Part shown: in pieces, positions 15,655 through 23,723 of the stretch
How the letters are laid out: each line of letters begins with the position of its first letter
Numbering within the stretch: the first letter of the stretch is position 1
Source of the DNA: JALZHR01 sp036389695
GTDB taxonomy: Bacteria > Acidobacteriota > Blastocatellia > Pyrinomonadales > Pyrinomonadaceae
DNA length: 41,361 bases
Direction: 5' to 3'
Assembly (NCBI GenBank): GCA_036389695.1
Contig: DASVWG010000116.1
Location: 1-41,361, forward strand
Position numbers and translations under genes: made by a program
Notes under the pieces: model-generated
Seen by the model: only the letters and a program-made list of their open reading frames with translations
Databases searched by the model: none
What the model was told of the DNA's origin: nothing

Positions 15655-16257
15655 ATGCGACCTTTTATAATTCTAATATTTTGCGGTTTCATTTTCGCAA
15701 GCTGCGCGAATGTCAAAACCGCTTCAAATGAAACCGCTCAAACCGCTTCAAACGAAACCGTTCCGGTTTTACCTGCGGCTCAGGAAAAAGTCTCGCTGAA
15801 ACCCGTCAAGCCGAATGTCAAATTGAATTCAAAGCGGAAAAAATATTTGAATGATTCGCTGCCGCCGCAAATTCGTGAAGTTTTGGAGAAAGCCGAAAAG
15901 TTTGAAGTTTTGGCGGAAGTGTACGGCGAAAACGAAAAAGACAAAGACCTTTGGAGCATTCAGCCGAATCGCATCGCGAAAATTACCGGCGACGACGATA
16001 AAAAGAAAATTTTAGAAGCGTTTTATCGAGACGCTGCGGAAGAAGATTCTCCGGCGTCGTGTTATGAGCCGCATCATCTGATTCGCGCCGTTTTTCAGGA
16101 GAAAACCGTCGAGGTCGAGATTTGTTTTAGCTGCGCGAGATTCGTCGTCAAAGACGCGTCCGGCAAATTTGAAGGGACAATCGTTCGGGAAAATCGCAGG
16201 TCGGAAGACATTTTTAATCGAATAATTCAAAACAAAAGCGTCGGGATAAAACAATGA
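15655..16257 (+). CDS. Hypothetical lipoprotein
   Basis: 200 residues. MRPFIILIFCGFIFASCANV has a type II signal peptide with lipobox FASC, so the mature N-terminal Cys would be lipidated. It is followed by a direct repeat TASNETAQTASNET that acts as a linker. The remaining domain (about 55-200) has three Cys (SCYEP, ICFSC) and no family I recognise. Its last four bases overlap the start of dapB (ATGA), so the two are translationally coupled, which is odd for an envelope lipoprotein and a lysine enzyme. Confidence 0.7.
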   Translation: MRPFIILIFCGFIFASCANVKTASNETAQTASNETVPVLPAAQEKVSLKPVKPNVKLNSKRKKYLNDSLPPQIREVLEKAEKFEVLAEVYGENEKDKDLWSIQPNRIAKITGDDDKKKILEAFYRDAAEEDSPASCYEPHHLIRAVFQEKTVEVEICFSCARFVVKDASGKFEGTIVRENRRSEDIFNRIIQNKSVGIKQ

Positions 16258-16961
16258 AAATAGCTTTAATCGGTTACGGCGCGATGGGCAGGCTCATCGA
16301 ATCTTTAGCCGAAAATAAAAATCACGAAATTGCCGTCATTATTCACGAAGCGGACGCGCATCTTTCCGTCGCGGAATTGGCGGAAAAGCTGAAAGGCGTC
16401 GATGCGGCGATTGATTTTTCCGTTGCCGAAGCGGTCAGAAAAAATGTCGAAGCCTGCGTTCTGGCGGGTGTTCCGTTAGTCGAAGGCACGACGGGCTGGA
16501 ACTCTAGCCGCGTCGAAATCGAAAAATTCATCAGGGAAAATGACGGCGCGTTCGTTTTCGGCGCGAATTTTTCAATCGGCGTGAATTTGTTTTATCGCAT
16601 TGCCGGTTTCGCGTCGGAGCTTTTCGCCAAATTTGAAGATTACGAAGCGTTTATCGAAGAACAGCATCACTCGCGCAAAAAAGACGCGCCGTCGGGCACG
16701 GCTCTGAAGCTGAAAGACATTGTTTCGCAGCATATCAGAAAAGATTTTTCCGTCGCGGCGACGCGCGCGGGAAATATTCCGGGCACGCATCGCGTCGGCT
16801 TTGACGGCGCGGCTGACCAGATTTTGCTGGAACATTTCGCGCGCTCGCGCGAAGGCTTTGCGTCGGGCGCGATTCTGGCGGCGGAATGGATTGCCGGGAA
16901 AAAAGGTTTTTATGAGTTTACGGACGTAATGGACGAGATTTGTCAGAACCGCCTGCGGTAG
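16254..16961 (+). CDS. dapB: 4-hydroxy-tetrahydrodipicolinate reductase
   Basis: 235 residues. It reduces the DapA product to tetrahydrodipicolinate with NAD(P)H. GYGAMGRLI (7-15) is the nucleotide-binding loop and VEGTTGW (76-82) the second cofactor contact. EEQHHSRKKDAPSGTAL (135-151) carries the catalytic His138/His139, Lys142/Lys143 and the substrate-binding SGT. It is slightly short for the family (about 240-270). The last residues QNRLR and the stop TAG are encoded by the terminal repeat of palindrome A2; the native end is probably just after FTDVMDEIC or has been replaced. Confidence 0.93.
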   Translation: MKIALIGYGAMGRLIESLAENKNHEIAVIIHEADAHLSVAELAEKLKGVDAAIDFSVAEAVRKNVEACVLAGVPLVEGTTGWNSSRVEIEKFIRENDGAFVFGANFSIGVNLFYRIAGFASELFAKFEDYEAFIEEQHHSRKKDAPSGTALKLKDIVSQHIRKDFSVAATRAGNIPGTHRVGFDGAADQILLEHFARSREGFASGAILAAEWIAGKKGFYEFTDVMDEICQNRLR

Positions 16962-17093
16962 CGGGCGGTTGAACCTATAAGTTTCAAGTTGCCGGTTTTT
17001 ACCTCAAGCTAAGCGTGTTTTCAAACTAGAAACCTGAAACTAGAAACTTGAAACTCTATTCTTAAACCGCCCGCTACCGCAGGCGGTTCTGAC
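16942..17093. repeat. Nested palindromic element A, copy 2 (152 bp)
   Basis: Perfect 29-bp terminal inverted repeats, 16942-16970 and 17065-17093, same sequence as copy 1. The interior holds GTTTCAAGTTGCCGG words facing GAAACTAGAAACTTGAAAC words. It lies between convergent dapB and the M23 gene and reaches into both. Read outward-in from either side, the arm encodes QNRLR-stop, and both proteins end with it. Confidence 0.95.
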
Positions 17094-17703
17094 TTTTGTC
17101 AATGAAATCGGAAGGGTCGAGCCAGCCTTTGTTTTCCGCCGAATAACCGACGCCCGCCTTGTTCCATTCGGGGCAATTTTCCTCGCGCAATTCAAAATGC
17201 AGGTGACAGAAGTATCTGCCGCCGGCGTTTCCGACGGTTCCTATCTGCTCGCGTTTTTTGACTTCGCCGCCGGTTTTTAAGATTGTTTGCAGATGTCCGT
17301 AAAGCGTCTGGATTTTTTTGCCGTCGGGCAGATTGTGTTCGATGATGACGACGTTTCCCCAGCTGGCGTTGACGTTTCCGGCAAAGACTATTCTTCCATT
17401 TCCAGCCGCGTAAACCGGCTCGCCGCAATCGGTGTTGCCGCCCGAATTTTTGTTCCAGTCTTCGCCGAGATGATTGTTTGCGCCGAAATCCTGCGCGTTA
17501 TACCATTCGTCTTTTTTGTCTTTCGCCTCGGTTGCGGTTTCGCTTTCGCCGATTGGATAAGCGAAACGGTCGGCGATGATGCGCGGCGTCGGACGCGCGG
17601 CGGCTTGATTTTGATTCGGCTGCGCTTCGGTCACGGGCACGACTTTGCAGCCCGCCAGCGCGGCGAGGCAAAAGACGACGTAGAAAAATCTTATCGACGG
17701 CAT
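17074..17703 (-). CDS. M23-family metallopeptidase lipoprotein
   Basis: 209 residues from ATG 17703 (MPSIRFFYVVFCLAALAGC); 18 more codons are open upstream but would bury the signal. The lipobox is LAGC. The LytM/M23 domain has NNHLGEDWN (His and Asp zinc ligands), GNVVIIEH, TLYGHL and CHLHFEL (the HxH ligand pair). Such enzymes cleave peptidoglycan cross-links or, when degenerate, activate amidases; here the ligands are intact. It would act in the periplasm, anchored by lipid. The C-terminal QNRLR and the stop come from palindrome A2. Confidence 0.88.
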   Translation of the reverse strand: MPSIRFFYVVFCLAALAGCKVVPVTEAQPNQNQAAARPTPRIIADRFAYPIGESETATEAKDKKDEWYNAQDFGANNHLGEDWNKNSGGNTDCGEPVYAAGNGRIVFAGNVNASWGNVVIIEHNLPDGKKIQTLYGHLQTILKTGGEVKKREQIGTVGNAGGRYFCHLHFELREENCPEWNKAGVGYSAENKGWLDPSDFIDKSQNRLR

Positions 17704-17780
17704 AAATTTTGGTAATCCGATTTTGTAACCGGAGCAATTATGGACATATACTTTCACTTTGTGTCAATAAAAATTATAAG

Positions 17781-17834
17781 AATTTGAAATCGGCGCGATT
17801 TGCCCGCGATTTGAAATTTGAGATTTGAAATTTC
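17781..17834. repeat. Tandem repeat array of GATTTGAAATTT type
   Basis: AATTTGAAATCGGCGCGATTTG... passes into GATTTGAAATTTGAGATTTG and AAATTTCAC just before dapA. Units of 7-9 bp resemble the arms of the other intergenic palindromes, but no full inverted partner is present. It lies in the divergent gap between the M23 gene and dapA. Confidence 0.5.
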
Positions 17835-17885
17835 ACATTGCGCTCCGCGTTTGTGTGCGGTTTCAGAATCTTTCAACGAAAAATT

Positions 17886-18785
17886 ATGACGATGAAAATT
17901 GATTGGATGCGCGGCTGCGCGACGGCGCTGGTGACGCCGTTTAAAAAAGACGGCTCGATTGACGACGAAGTTTACCGGAAGCTCGTCGAGCGGCAAATCA
18001 AAAACGGCGTGAAATTGCTCGTGCCGTGCGGAACCACCGGCGAAAGCGTAACGATGAGCGAGAGCGAGCGCCTGCGCGTTATCAAAATGACGGTCGAAAT
18101 CGCCGCCAAAAAAGACGCGCGCGTCATCGCCGGAACCGGCAGCAACAACACTGCCGCGACGATTGATTTTACGCGCAAAGCGCGCGAAGCCGGAGCCGAC
18201 GCCGCGCTGGTCGTCGCGCCGTATTACAACAAGCCGACGCAGGACGGAATGCTGGCGCATTTTTCGGAAATCGCCAAATCCGTCAAAAAATTTCCGCTGA
18301 TGCTTTACAACGTGCCTTCGCGCACCGCTTCAAACATCTCTGCCGAAACGACCTTAAGGCTTGCCGAAAAACACGAAAACATCGTTGCGACGAAAGAAGC
18401 TTCGGGAAATTTTTCGCAGATTATGGAAATTCTCCAAAAACGTCCGAAAAATTTTAAAGTCTTTTCCGGCGACGACGCGACGACTCTGCCCTTAATCAGC
18501 GTCGGCGCGGACGGTCTGGTTTCGGTCTGTTCGAACGAGCTTCCGAAAGAAACCGCGTCGATGGTCGAAAAGGCTCTGAGCGGCGCGTGGACGGCGGCGC
18601 GCAAGCTTCATTACAAAATTCTGCCTTTAATGGAAGCGAATTTTATCGAAGCCAGCCCCGCGCCGTGCAAATTCGTGATGGCGGAAATGAAGCTTCTCGA
18701 AGAAAATCTGCGCCTGCCGCTCGTGCCCGTGACCGAAGCGGCGCGGAAAAAACTGCGCGAGATTTTGAAAGAGTTAAATAAATAA
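17886..18785 (+). CDS. dapA: 4-hydroxy-tetrahydrodipicolinate synthase
   Basis: 299 residues from ATG 17886 (MTMKIDWMRGCATALVTPF); an in-frame TTG at 17838 would add 16 residues not seen in the family. It condenses pyruvate with aspartate semialdehyde. Lys170 (IVATKEASG) is the Schiff-base lysine. CGTTGES (Thr50/Thr51), Tyr141 (LYNVPSRT) and APYYNKPTQDGM complete the TIM-barrel active site. The length is normal. No Shine-Dalgarno sequence is seen. GNAT acetyltransferase follows after 1 base. Confidence 0.95.
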   Translation: MTMKIDWMRGCATALVTPFKKDGSIDDEVYRKLVERQIKNGVKLLVPCGTTGESVTMSESERLRVIKMTVEIAAKKDARVIAGTGSNNTAATIDFTRKAREAGADAALVVAPYYNKPTQDGMLAHFSEIAKSVKKFPLMLYNVPSRTASNISAETTLRLAEKHENIVATKEASGNFSQIMEILQKRPKNFKVFSGDDATTLPLISVGADGLVSVCSNELPKETASMVEKALSGAWTAARKLHYKILPLMEANFIEASPAPCKFVMAEMKLLEENLRLPLVPVTEAARKKLREILKELNK

Positions 18786-18786
18786 A

Positions 18787-19173
18787 ATGGAGTTTCGCCC
18801 GATAAAACCTGCGGATTACGAAGCCGTCAGGCAGTTTCTCGCGGAAAACGGCTGGGAAAAACGCGTCGCGGACGCCGAAAAGTTTTACAAAATGATGGAA
18901 AACGCGAGTCGCACGGTGGTCGCTTTTGAAAACAATCGCGTCATCGGTTTCGCCCGCGCCTTGTGCGACGACGTTTCCAACGGTTACATCGGAACGGTCG
19001 CCGTCGCCGAAGATTTTCGCCGGAAAGGCATCGGGCGCGAGCTGGTCGAAAGGCTGATCGGCGACGACCCGAACATCACTTGGGTTTTGCGCGCCGGACG
19101 CGGCAGCGAGCGGTTTTGGAAGAAAATGGGTTTTTCGGTTTCCGGCGCGGCGATGGAAAAAACGCGGGTTTAA
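18787..19173 (+). CDS. GNAT-family N-acetyltransferase
   Basis: 128 residues. IRPIKPADYEAV-type opening (MEFRPIKPADYEAVRQFL), then VIGFARAL, IGTVAVAEDFRRKGIGRELVERLI (the acetyl-CoA binding RxxGIG loop, about 78-90), and FWKKMGFSVSGAAMEKTRV at the end. It belongs to the short GNAT enzymes. The target is unknown. It starts 1 base after dapA and is probably in the same transcript. It is unrelated in detail to the GNAT at 1024. Confidence 0.88.
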   Translation: MEFRPIKPADYEAVRQFLAENGWEKRVADAEKFYKMMENASRTVVAFENNRVIGFARALCDDVSNGYIGTVAVAEDFRRKGIGRELVERLIGDDPNITWVLRAGRGSERFWKKMGFSVSGAAMEKTRV

Positions 19174-19221
19174 AAAGATGAAAAATGGTTTTTGCGCAAA
19201 AACGTTCGGAGAAAAAGAAAA

Positions 19222-19536
19222 ATGAAAAGTAAAATAATCACGCGCGTCTGGCACGGCGTAACGAAAGCCGGACACAGCGAAGAATATCTCGAATTCCTGA
19301 TAAAAACCGGAGTTAAAGATTATAAAAAAACAGAGGGAAATTTAAGCGTGGAGATTTTGCGCCGAATCGAAGACGACAAATGCCATTTCTGGACGGTCAC
19401 GAAATGGAACAGCTACGAGAATATCAAAAAATTTGCGGGCGAAGATTACGAAAAAGCGCGATACTACGCCGAAGACCAGCAATATTTGCTGGAATTCGAG
19501 CCGCACGTGATTCATTGCGAAACCTTCGAGTTTTAA
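19222..19536 (+). CDS. Small ABM/dimeric alpha-beta-barrel domain protein
   Basis: 104 residues from ATG 19222 (MKSKIITRVWHGVTKAGHSEEYLEFL); GGAG 10 bases upstream supports this over the TTG at 19192. The pattern of a strand (IITRVWHGVT), a helix with SEEYLEFLIKTG, then LSVEILRRIEDDKCHFWTVTKWNSYENIKKFAG and a C-terminal HVIHCETFEF is that of antibiotic-biosynthesis-monooxygenase-like dimeric alpha-beta barrels. The real reaction is unknown; many such proteins are oxygenases or heme/quinone binders. It is probably part of the run that starts with dapA. Confidence 0.72.
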   Translation: MKSKIITRVWHGVTKAGHSEEYLEFLIKTGVKDYKKTEGNLSVEILRRIEDDKCHFWTVTKWNSYENIKKFAGEDYEKARYYAEDQQYLLEFEPHVIHCETFEF

Positions 19537-19578
19537 TGGAAATTATTCGGGATTCTAAAAGAACTGAAAAATAAAGTT

Positions 19579-20781
19579 ATGAAAAAAGCACTTTCCGTTT
19601 TTCTGGTATTTTCTTTTCTGGTTTTAAACGCCCAGACGCAGACAAAGCCGCGGGCGCGGGATTTGGGCGTTCCGTTTGACGGCGCGACCGGGCAATTTAA
19701 CGCGATAACGGACGTCAAAGGCGTCGAGGTCGGCTATGTGACGTTAATCTCCGGCGAAGGCAAAAAAGCGGTGCGCACGGGCGTGACGGCGATTCTGCCG
19801 CAGGGCAAAGATTTCAAAGGTCGCGTGTTTGCCGCGTGGCACACTTTAAACGGCAACGGCGAGATGACCGGCACGACCTGGGTTGAAGAATCGGGCGGAC
19901 TCGGCTCGCCGGTTATGATTACCAACACGCACAGCGTCGGCATTGTTCGCGACGCCGTTATCGAATGGGGCGCGAAACGCTTTACGGGCGCGGGCTATTC
20001 GGGCGATTTTTCATTGCCGGTCGTGGCGGAAACTTACGACGGATTTTTGAGCGACATCAACGGCTTTCACGTGAAAAAAGAACACGTTTTCCAGGCGCTC
20101 GACGCGGCGAAAACGGGCGCGCTTGCCGAAGGCAACGTCGGCGGCGGAACCGGAATGATGGCGCACGGCTTCAAAGGCGGAACGGGAACTTCGTCGCGCG
20201 TGCTGGAAACGCGTTTCGGCGGCTACACAATCGGCGTTCTGGTGCAGGCAAATTACGGCTCGCGACCGCTTTTTTCGGTCGCCGGCGTTCCGGTCGGCAG
20301 GGAAATCACGGATTTGCGCCCGACGCCGGGAAACCAGACGACGAGCGGCGTTTTGAACGAGAAAAAATCCGCGCTCAATGACGAAGGACAAGGCTCGATT
20401 ATCGTCGTCGTCGCGACGGACGCGCCGCTTCTGCCGCATCAACTGAAAAGATTGGTCAAACGAGTTTCTTTGGGCGTCGGCAAAGTCGGCGGCAGAGGCG
20501 AAAATTCGTCGGGCGATATTTTTATCGCTTTTTCGACGGCGAACGCGGCGGAAATCAGCAAGGATACGGGCGTGGCGAATCTGACGATGCTGCCGAACGA
20601 GCAAATCAACCAGCTTTTCTGGGCGACGACGGCGGCAACCGAAGAAGCGATTTTAAACGCGATGGTCGCGGCGGAAACGATGAAAGGCTATAACGGCAAC
20701 ACGGCTTACGCTTTGCCGCATGATAGATTGAAAGAGATTTTGAAAAAATATAATCGCTTGCAGGAACCGGCGAAAAAGTAA
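19579..20781 (+). CDS. P1-family (DmpA/BapA) aminopeptidase, exported
   Basis: 400 residues with a Sec signal peptide (MKKALSVFLVFSFLVLNAQT). DmpA-type N-terminal nucleophile hydrolases cleave themselves before a Ser; here the site is GQGS-IIVVVATDAPLL with Ser273. ITDVKGVEVGYVTL, TNTHSVGIVRDA and GNVGGGTGMMAHGFKGGTGTSSR are family hallmarks. After autoprocessing it would remove N-terminal D-, L- or beta-amino acids from peptides, in the periplasm. The natural substrate is not predictable. It stands 42 bases behind the ABM-domain gene. Confidence 0.9.
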   Translation: MKKALSVFLVFSFLVLNAQTQTKPRARDLGVPFDGATGQFNAITDVKGVEVGYVTLISGEGKKAVRTGVTAILPQGKDFKGRVFAAWHTLNGNGEMTGTTWVEESGGLGSPVMITNTHSVGIVRDAVIEWGAKRFTGAGYSGDFSLPVVAETYDGFLSDINGFHVKKEHVFQALDAAKTGALAEGNVGGGTGMMAHGFKGGTGTSSRVLETRFGGYTIGVLVQANYGSRPLFSVAGVPVGREITDLRPTPGNQTTSGVLNEKKSALNDEGQGSIIVVVATDAPLLPHQLKRLVKRVSLGVGKVGGRGENSSGDIFIAFSTANAAEISKDTGVANLTMLPNEQINQLFWATTAATEEAILNAMVAAETMKGYNGNTAYALPHDRLKEILKKYNRLQEPAKK

Positions 20782-20799
20782 ATTTTGAAAAACAAGATA

Positions 20800-21462
20800 A
20801 TGAGTCATAAAAACTCGGAATTGCAGCTGGAAAGAATCGTTTTTTTCAGCGACGCGGTTTTTGCGATTGCGATAACGCTTTTGATTATCGAAATCAAAGT
20901 GCCGCATCTCGAACACGACGCGCCCGACCGCGATTTCTGGCTGGCGCTGGTGAAATTGATACCGAATTTTTTCGGTTATTTTTTCAGCTTTTTCGTCATC
21001 GGCGCGTATTGGGTCGGGCATCACCGGATTTACGGTCATATCGTGCGCTGGAATTACGGGCTGATTTGGCGCAATATTCTGTTTCTGACGGCGATTGGCT
21101 TTATGCCGTTCGCGACGGCGTTTTTTACGGAGATTTTTCCGCCGCGTTTCGTGCCGCTCGTCCTTTATGCCGCGACTTTTTCGGCAGCCGGACTTTTGGA
21201 ACTTTGGCAATGGCGCTACGCTGTTAAAAAAGATTTGATTGACGAAACGATGCATCCGACGCTTATCAGTTATTTTTCGTGGCGTATGCTGTCTCTGCCG
21301 ATTGTCGGCGCGGTCGCGATTTTAATCGGGTTAATCAATCCGATTTTTGCCGGTTTTGCGTTTTTTATGATGCCGATAGCACAAAGGATAATCAATTCCC
21401 GATTTGCAATTGATACGGCTAAAATGGAAGTAATAGAAGATGGACTTGAAACAGAAAATTGA
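20800..21462 (+). CDS. TMEM175-family potassium channel (DUF1211)
   Basis: 220 residues from ATG 20800 (TTG 20785 is also open). The hallmark RIVFFSDAVFAIAITLLIIEIKVP has the FSD motif of helix 1, which lines the pore. About six hydrophobic segments follow, and the conserved FVIGAYWVGHHRIYGHI lies in helix 2-3. Bacterial TMEM175 proteins form tetramers that pass potassium with low selectivity. The 3' end overlaps dapD by 23 bases, so the two are likely translationally coupled. Confidence 0.88.
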   Translation: MSHKNSELQLERIVFFSDAVFAIAITLLIIEIKVPHLEHDAPDRDFWLALVKLIPNFFGYFFSFFVIGAYWVGHHRIYGHIVRWNYGLIWRNILFLTAIGFMPFATAFFTEIFPPRFVPLVLYAATFSAAGLLELWQWRYAVKKDLIDETMHPTLISYFSWRMLSLPIVGAVAILIGLINPIFAGFAFFMMPIAQRIINSRFAIDTAKMEVIEDGLETEN

Positions 21463-22279
21463 AGATTTGGCGGCGGCTGATAAAACCGAATTCGACGCGT
21501 CCGACCGCGCGATTTTTGAAGACTTTAAAGCCGCCCTAAGGCGCGGCGAGATTCGTTCGGCGGAAAAAGACGCTTCGGGAAACTGGCACGCGAACGCGTG
21601 GGTGAAACAGGGCATTCTGCTCGGTTTTAAAATGGGCAAAATGGTCACGATGTCTTTCAGCGGCGAGACTTTCCAGTTTTTCGACAAGGAAACCTTTCCG
21701 CTGCGCCCGATGAATCTGGACGATAAAATCCGCATCGTGCCCGGCGGCTCGACGATTCGCGACGGCTCGTATGTCGCGCAAAACGTCGTTTTGATGCCGC
21801 CGTGTTACGTCAACGTCGGCGCGTACGTCGACGAAGGCACGATGATTGATTCGCACGCGCTGGTCGGCTCCTGCGCGCAAATCGGCAAGCGCGTGCACCT
21901 TTCGGCGGCGGCGCAAATCGGCGGCGTTTTGGAGCCGGTCAACGCTAATCCGGTCGTCATCGAAGACGACGTTCTGGTCGGCGGCAACACGGGCGTTTAC
22001 GAAGGCGCGATTGTCCGCGAGCGAGCGGTTCTGGCTTCGGGCGTAATTTTGACGCGCTCGACGCCGGTTTTCGATTTGGTCAAAAACACGATTTACAAAT
22101 CCGACGGCGCGGATAAACCTCTGGAAATTCCGGCGGGCGCGGTCGTCGTGCAGGGCGCGCGGCAAATTACGAGCGGTTTCGGCAAGGAAAACGGGTTGTC
22201 GCTCTACGCTCCCGTTATCGTCAAATACCGCGACGAGCGAACCGACGCGGCGACGCGGCTGGAAGATTATCTGCGATAA
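21440..22279 (+). CDS. dapD: Tetrahydrodipicolinate N-succinyltransferase
   Basis: 279 residues. It transfers succinyl from succinyl-CoA to tetrahydrodipicolinate. A helical N-terminal domain (1-95) precedes VPGGSTIRDGSYVAQNVVLMPPCYVNVGAYVDEGTMIDSHA in the consensus (106-146), the left-handed beta-helix of hexapeptide repeats, with GSCAQIGKRVHLSAAAQIGGVLEP and EDDVLVGGNTGVYEGAIV. The presence of DapD tells that this organism uses the succinylase branch and so needs a DapE. It overlaps the TMEM175 gene. Confidence 0.95.
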   Translation: MDLKQKIEDLAAADKTEFDASDRAIFEDFKAALRRGEIRSAEKDASGNWHANAWVKQGILLGFKMGKMVTMSFSGETFQFFDKETFPLRPMNLDDKIRIVPGGSTIRDGSYVAQNVVLMPPCYVNVGAYVDEGTMIDSHALVGSCAQIGKRVHLSAAAQIGGVLEPVNANPVVIEDDVLVGGNTGVYEGAIVRERAVLASGVILTRSTPVFDLVKNTIYKSDGADKPLEIPAGAVVVQGARQITSGFGKENGLSLYAPVIVKYRDERTDAATRLEDYLR

Positions 22280-22339
22280 AAATCAATGATTAATTTCGAT
22301 GAATCTGACAAAATCTTTCCGGCTCTCAAATAAACATTT

Positions 22340-23245
22340 ATGACATCGCCGATTGAAGTTATCATCAACGCCGGTTCGGGGAGCGTCGACCGCGGGGAAA
22401 CCGAGCGGCGTCTGGCGGAATTGTTTGCGGAAAACGGCGTCGAGGCGAATATTTCAATGGCGAACGGCGGCGAGGAAATCGTCGAATTTGCCGAAAAGGC
22501 TGCTAATGGAAACGCCGAAATAATCGTCGCTGGCGGCGGCGACGGGACAATCAGCGCGGTGGCGACGCGTGTGATTAAAGCCCGCAAAACGCTCGGCATT
22601 CTGCCGCTCGGAACGCTCAATAATTTTTCGAAAGATTTACGCATTTCGCAGGATTTGGCGGAAGCGGCGCGCGTGATTGCCGGAGGAAAGACGAAACAAA
22701 TCGACGTCGGCGAGGTCAACGGGCGAATTTTCGTCAATAATTCGAGCATCGGGCTGTATCCGAGCCTCGTTCGCCGTCGCGAGCGGCAGCAGCGTCTTGG
22801 ATACGGCAAATGGCGGGCGGCTTTCTGGGCGGCTTTGAAAATTGTGAAACGCGCGCCGTTTTTTGCCGTCAAGCTGGAAACCGGCGACGCCGAGCGCATC
22901 GTTAAAACGCCGTTCGTCTTTATCGGGAACAATCAATACGAGATGGATTTTTTCAATATCGGCAGGCGCGCGCGGCTGGACGACGGGAAACTGAGCGTTT
23001 ATTTTCTGCACAAAAGCGGGCGCAAAGGCTTGTTTATGCTGGCTTTGCGGATGCTTTTCGGGAGACTCCGGCAGACGAAGGATTTTGAAGAAATAAATAC
23101 CGGCGAAATCACGATTGAAACCAGAAGGAAACATCTGCCCGTCGCCTTTGACGGCGAAGTCGAATTTCTGCAAACGCCGCTTTGTTACAAAATTCACCCG
23201 CAGGCTTTGCGCGTCATCGTTCCGCCGGAAACGGAAGAAGCGTAG
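22340..23245 (+). CDS. Diacylglycerol/lipid kinase, DagK/YegS-like
   Basis: 301 residues. The catalytic domain shows INAGSGS (phosphate-binding loop, about 9-15), VAGGGDGTISAVA (the GGDGT signature, about 62-74) and LGILPLGTLNNFSKDL (88-103). The C-terminal beta-sandwich has NNSSIGLYPSLVRRRE and HLPVAFDGEVEF. It would phosphorylate diacylglycerol or a related lipid at the inner membrane face with ATP. It follows dapD by 60 bases with no Shine-Dalgarno sequence. Its downstream gap has a (CTTTTGC)n repeat. Confidence 0.9.
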   Translation: MTSPIEVIINAGSGSVDRGETERRLAELFAENGVEANISMANGGEEIVEFAEKAANGNAEIIVAGGGDGTISAVATRVIKARKTLGILPLGTLNNFSKDLRISQDLAEAARVIAGGKTKQIDVGEVNGRIFVNNSSIGLYPSLVRRRERQQRLGYGKWRAAFWAALKIVKRAPFFAVKLETGDAERIVKTPFVFIGNNQYEMDFFNIGRRARLDDGKLSVYFLHKSGRKGLFMLALRMLFGRLRQTKDFEEINTGEITIETRRKHLPVAFDGEVEFLQTPLCYKIHPQALRVIVPPETEEA

Positions 23246-23268
23246 CTTTTACGGCGGCAAAGTCGTTC

Positions 23269-23329
23269 ACTTTTGCCTTTTGCCTTTTGCCTTTTTACCC
23301 TGCTCTGCTTTGCGTCCTTTGCGGTTAGT
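23269..23329. repeat. Tandem repeat arrays CTTTTGC and CTTTGCGTC (single arm)
   Basis: Four CTTTTGC-like units of 7 bp (about 23269-23296) are followed, after ACCCTGCTCTG, by CTTTGCGTCCTTTGCGG (about 23309-23325). No inverted partner is close. It occupies the gap between the lipid kinase and the VOC gene and resembles a half element. Confidence 0.6.
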
Positions 23330-23357
23330 TCTAAAATAGAAGCGAGGAGTTTTTGAA

Positions 23358-23720
23358 ATGTCGGAAGAATCAAATTTGCGTTTTGCGGGAACGGTCGACC
23401 ATCTGGCGGTCAAATGCGAAAACCTGTCGAAATCGGTCGAGGAATATAAACGTCTCGGCTTTGCGGTCGAAACGGTTTACGAGGATTGGGCGATGATGCG
23501 CGACCGCCGAGGCTTCGGCATCGCGCTGCTGCCGCCCGCGTCAAAGCATCCGCCGCATATCGGGATGAAAGTCGAGACTCTGGAAGAACTCCGGGAAGCC
23601 GCCGCGCGCGAAAATCGCCCGATAAAACCGCACCGCGACGGAACTTCGTCCTTCTACACCAAAGGCATCGACGGCAACATCGTCGAGCTGATTTATTACC
23701 CGGAAGATTTCGGAAAATAA
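23358..23720 (+). CDS. VOC-superfamily (glyoxalase-fold) protein
   Basis: 120 residues. GTVDHLAVKCENLSKSVEEYKRLGF is the first beta-alpha-beta-beta-beta module with a metal-ligand His15. IGMKVETLEELREAA and FYTKGIDGNIVELIYYPEDF form the second, with Glu near the end as ligand. One domain, so it should act as a dimer. GCGAGGAG lies before the ATG. VOC proteins are glyoxalases, dioxygenases, epimerases or resistance proteins; which one this is cannot be read from the sequence. Confidence 0.85.
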   Translation: MSEESNLRFAGTVDHLAVKCENLSKSVEEYKRLGFAVETVYEDWAMMRDRRGFGIALLPPASKHPPHIGMKVETLEELREAAARENRPIKPHRDGTSSFYTKGIDGNIVELIYYPEDFGK

Positions 23721-23723
23721 CAG

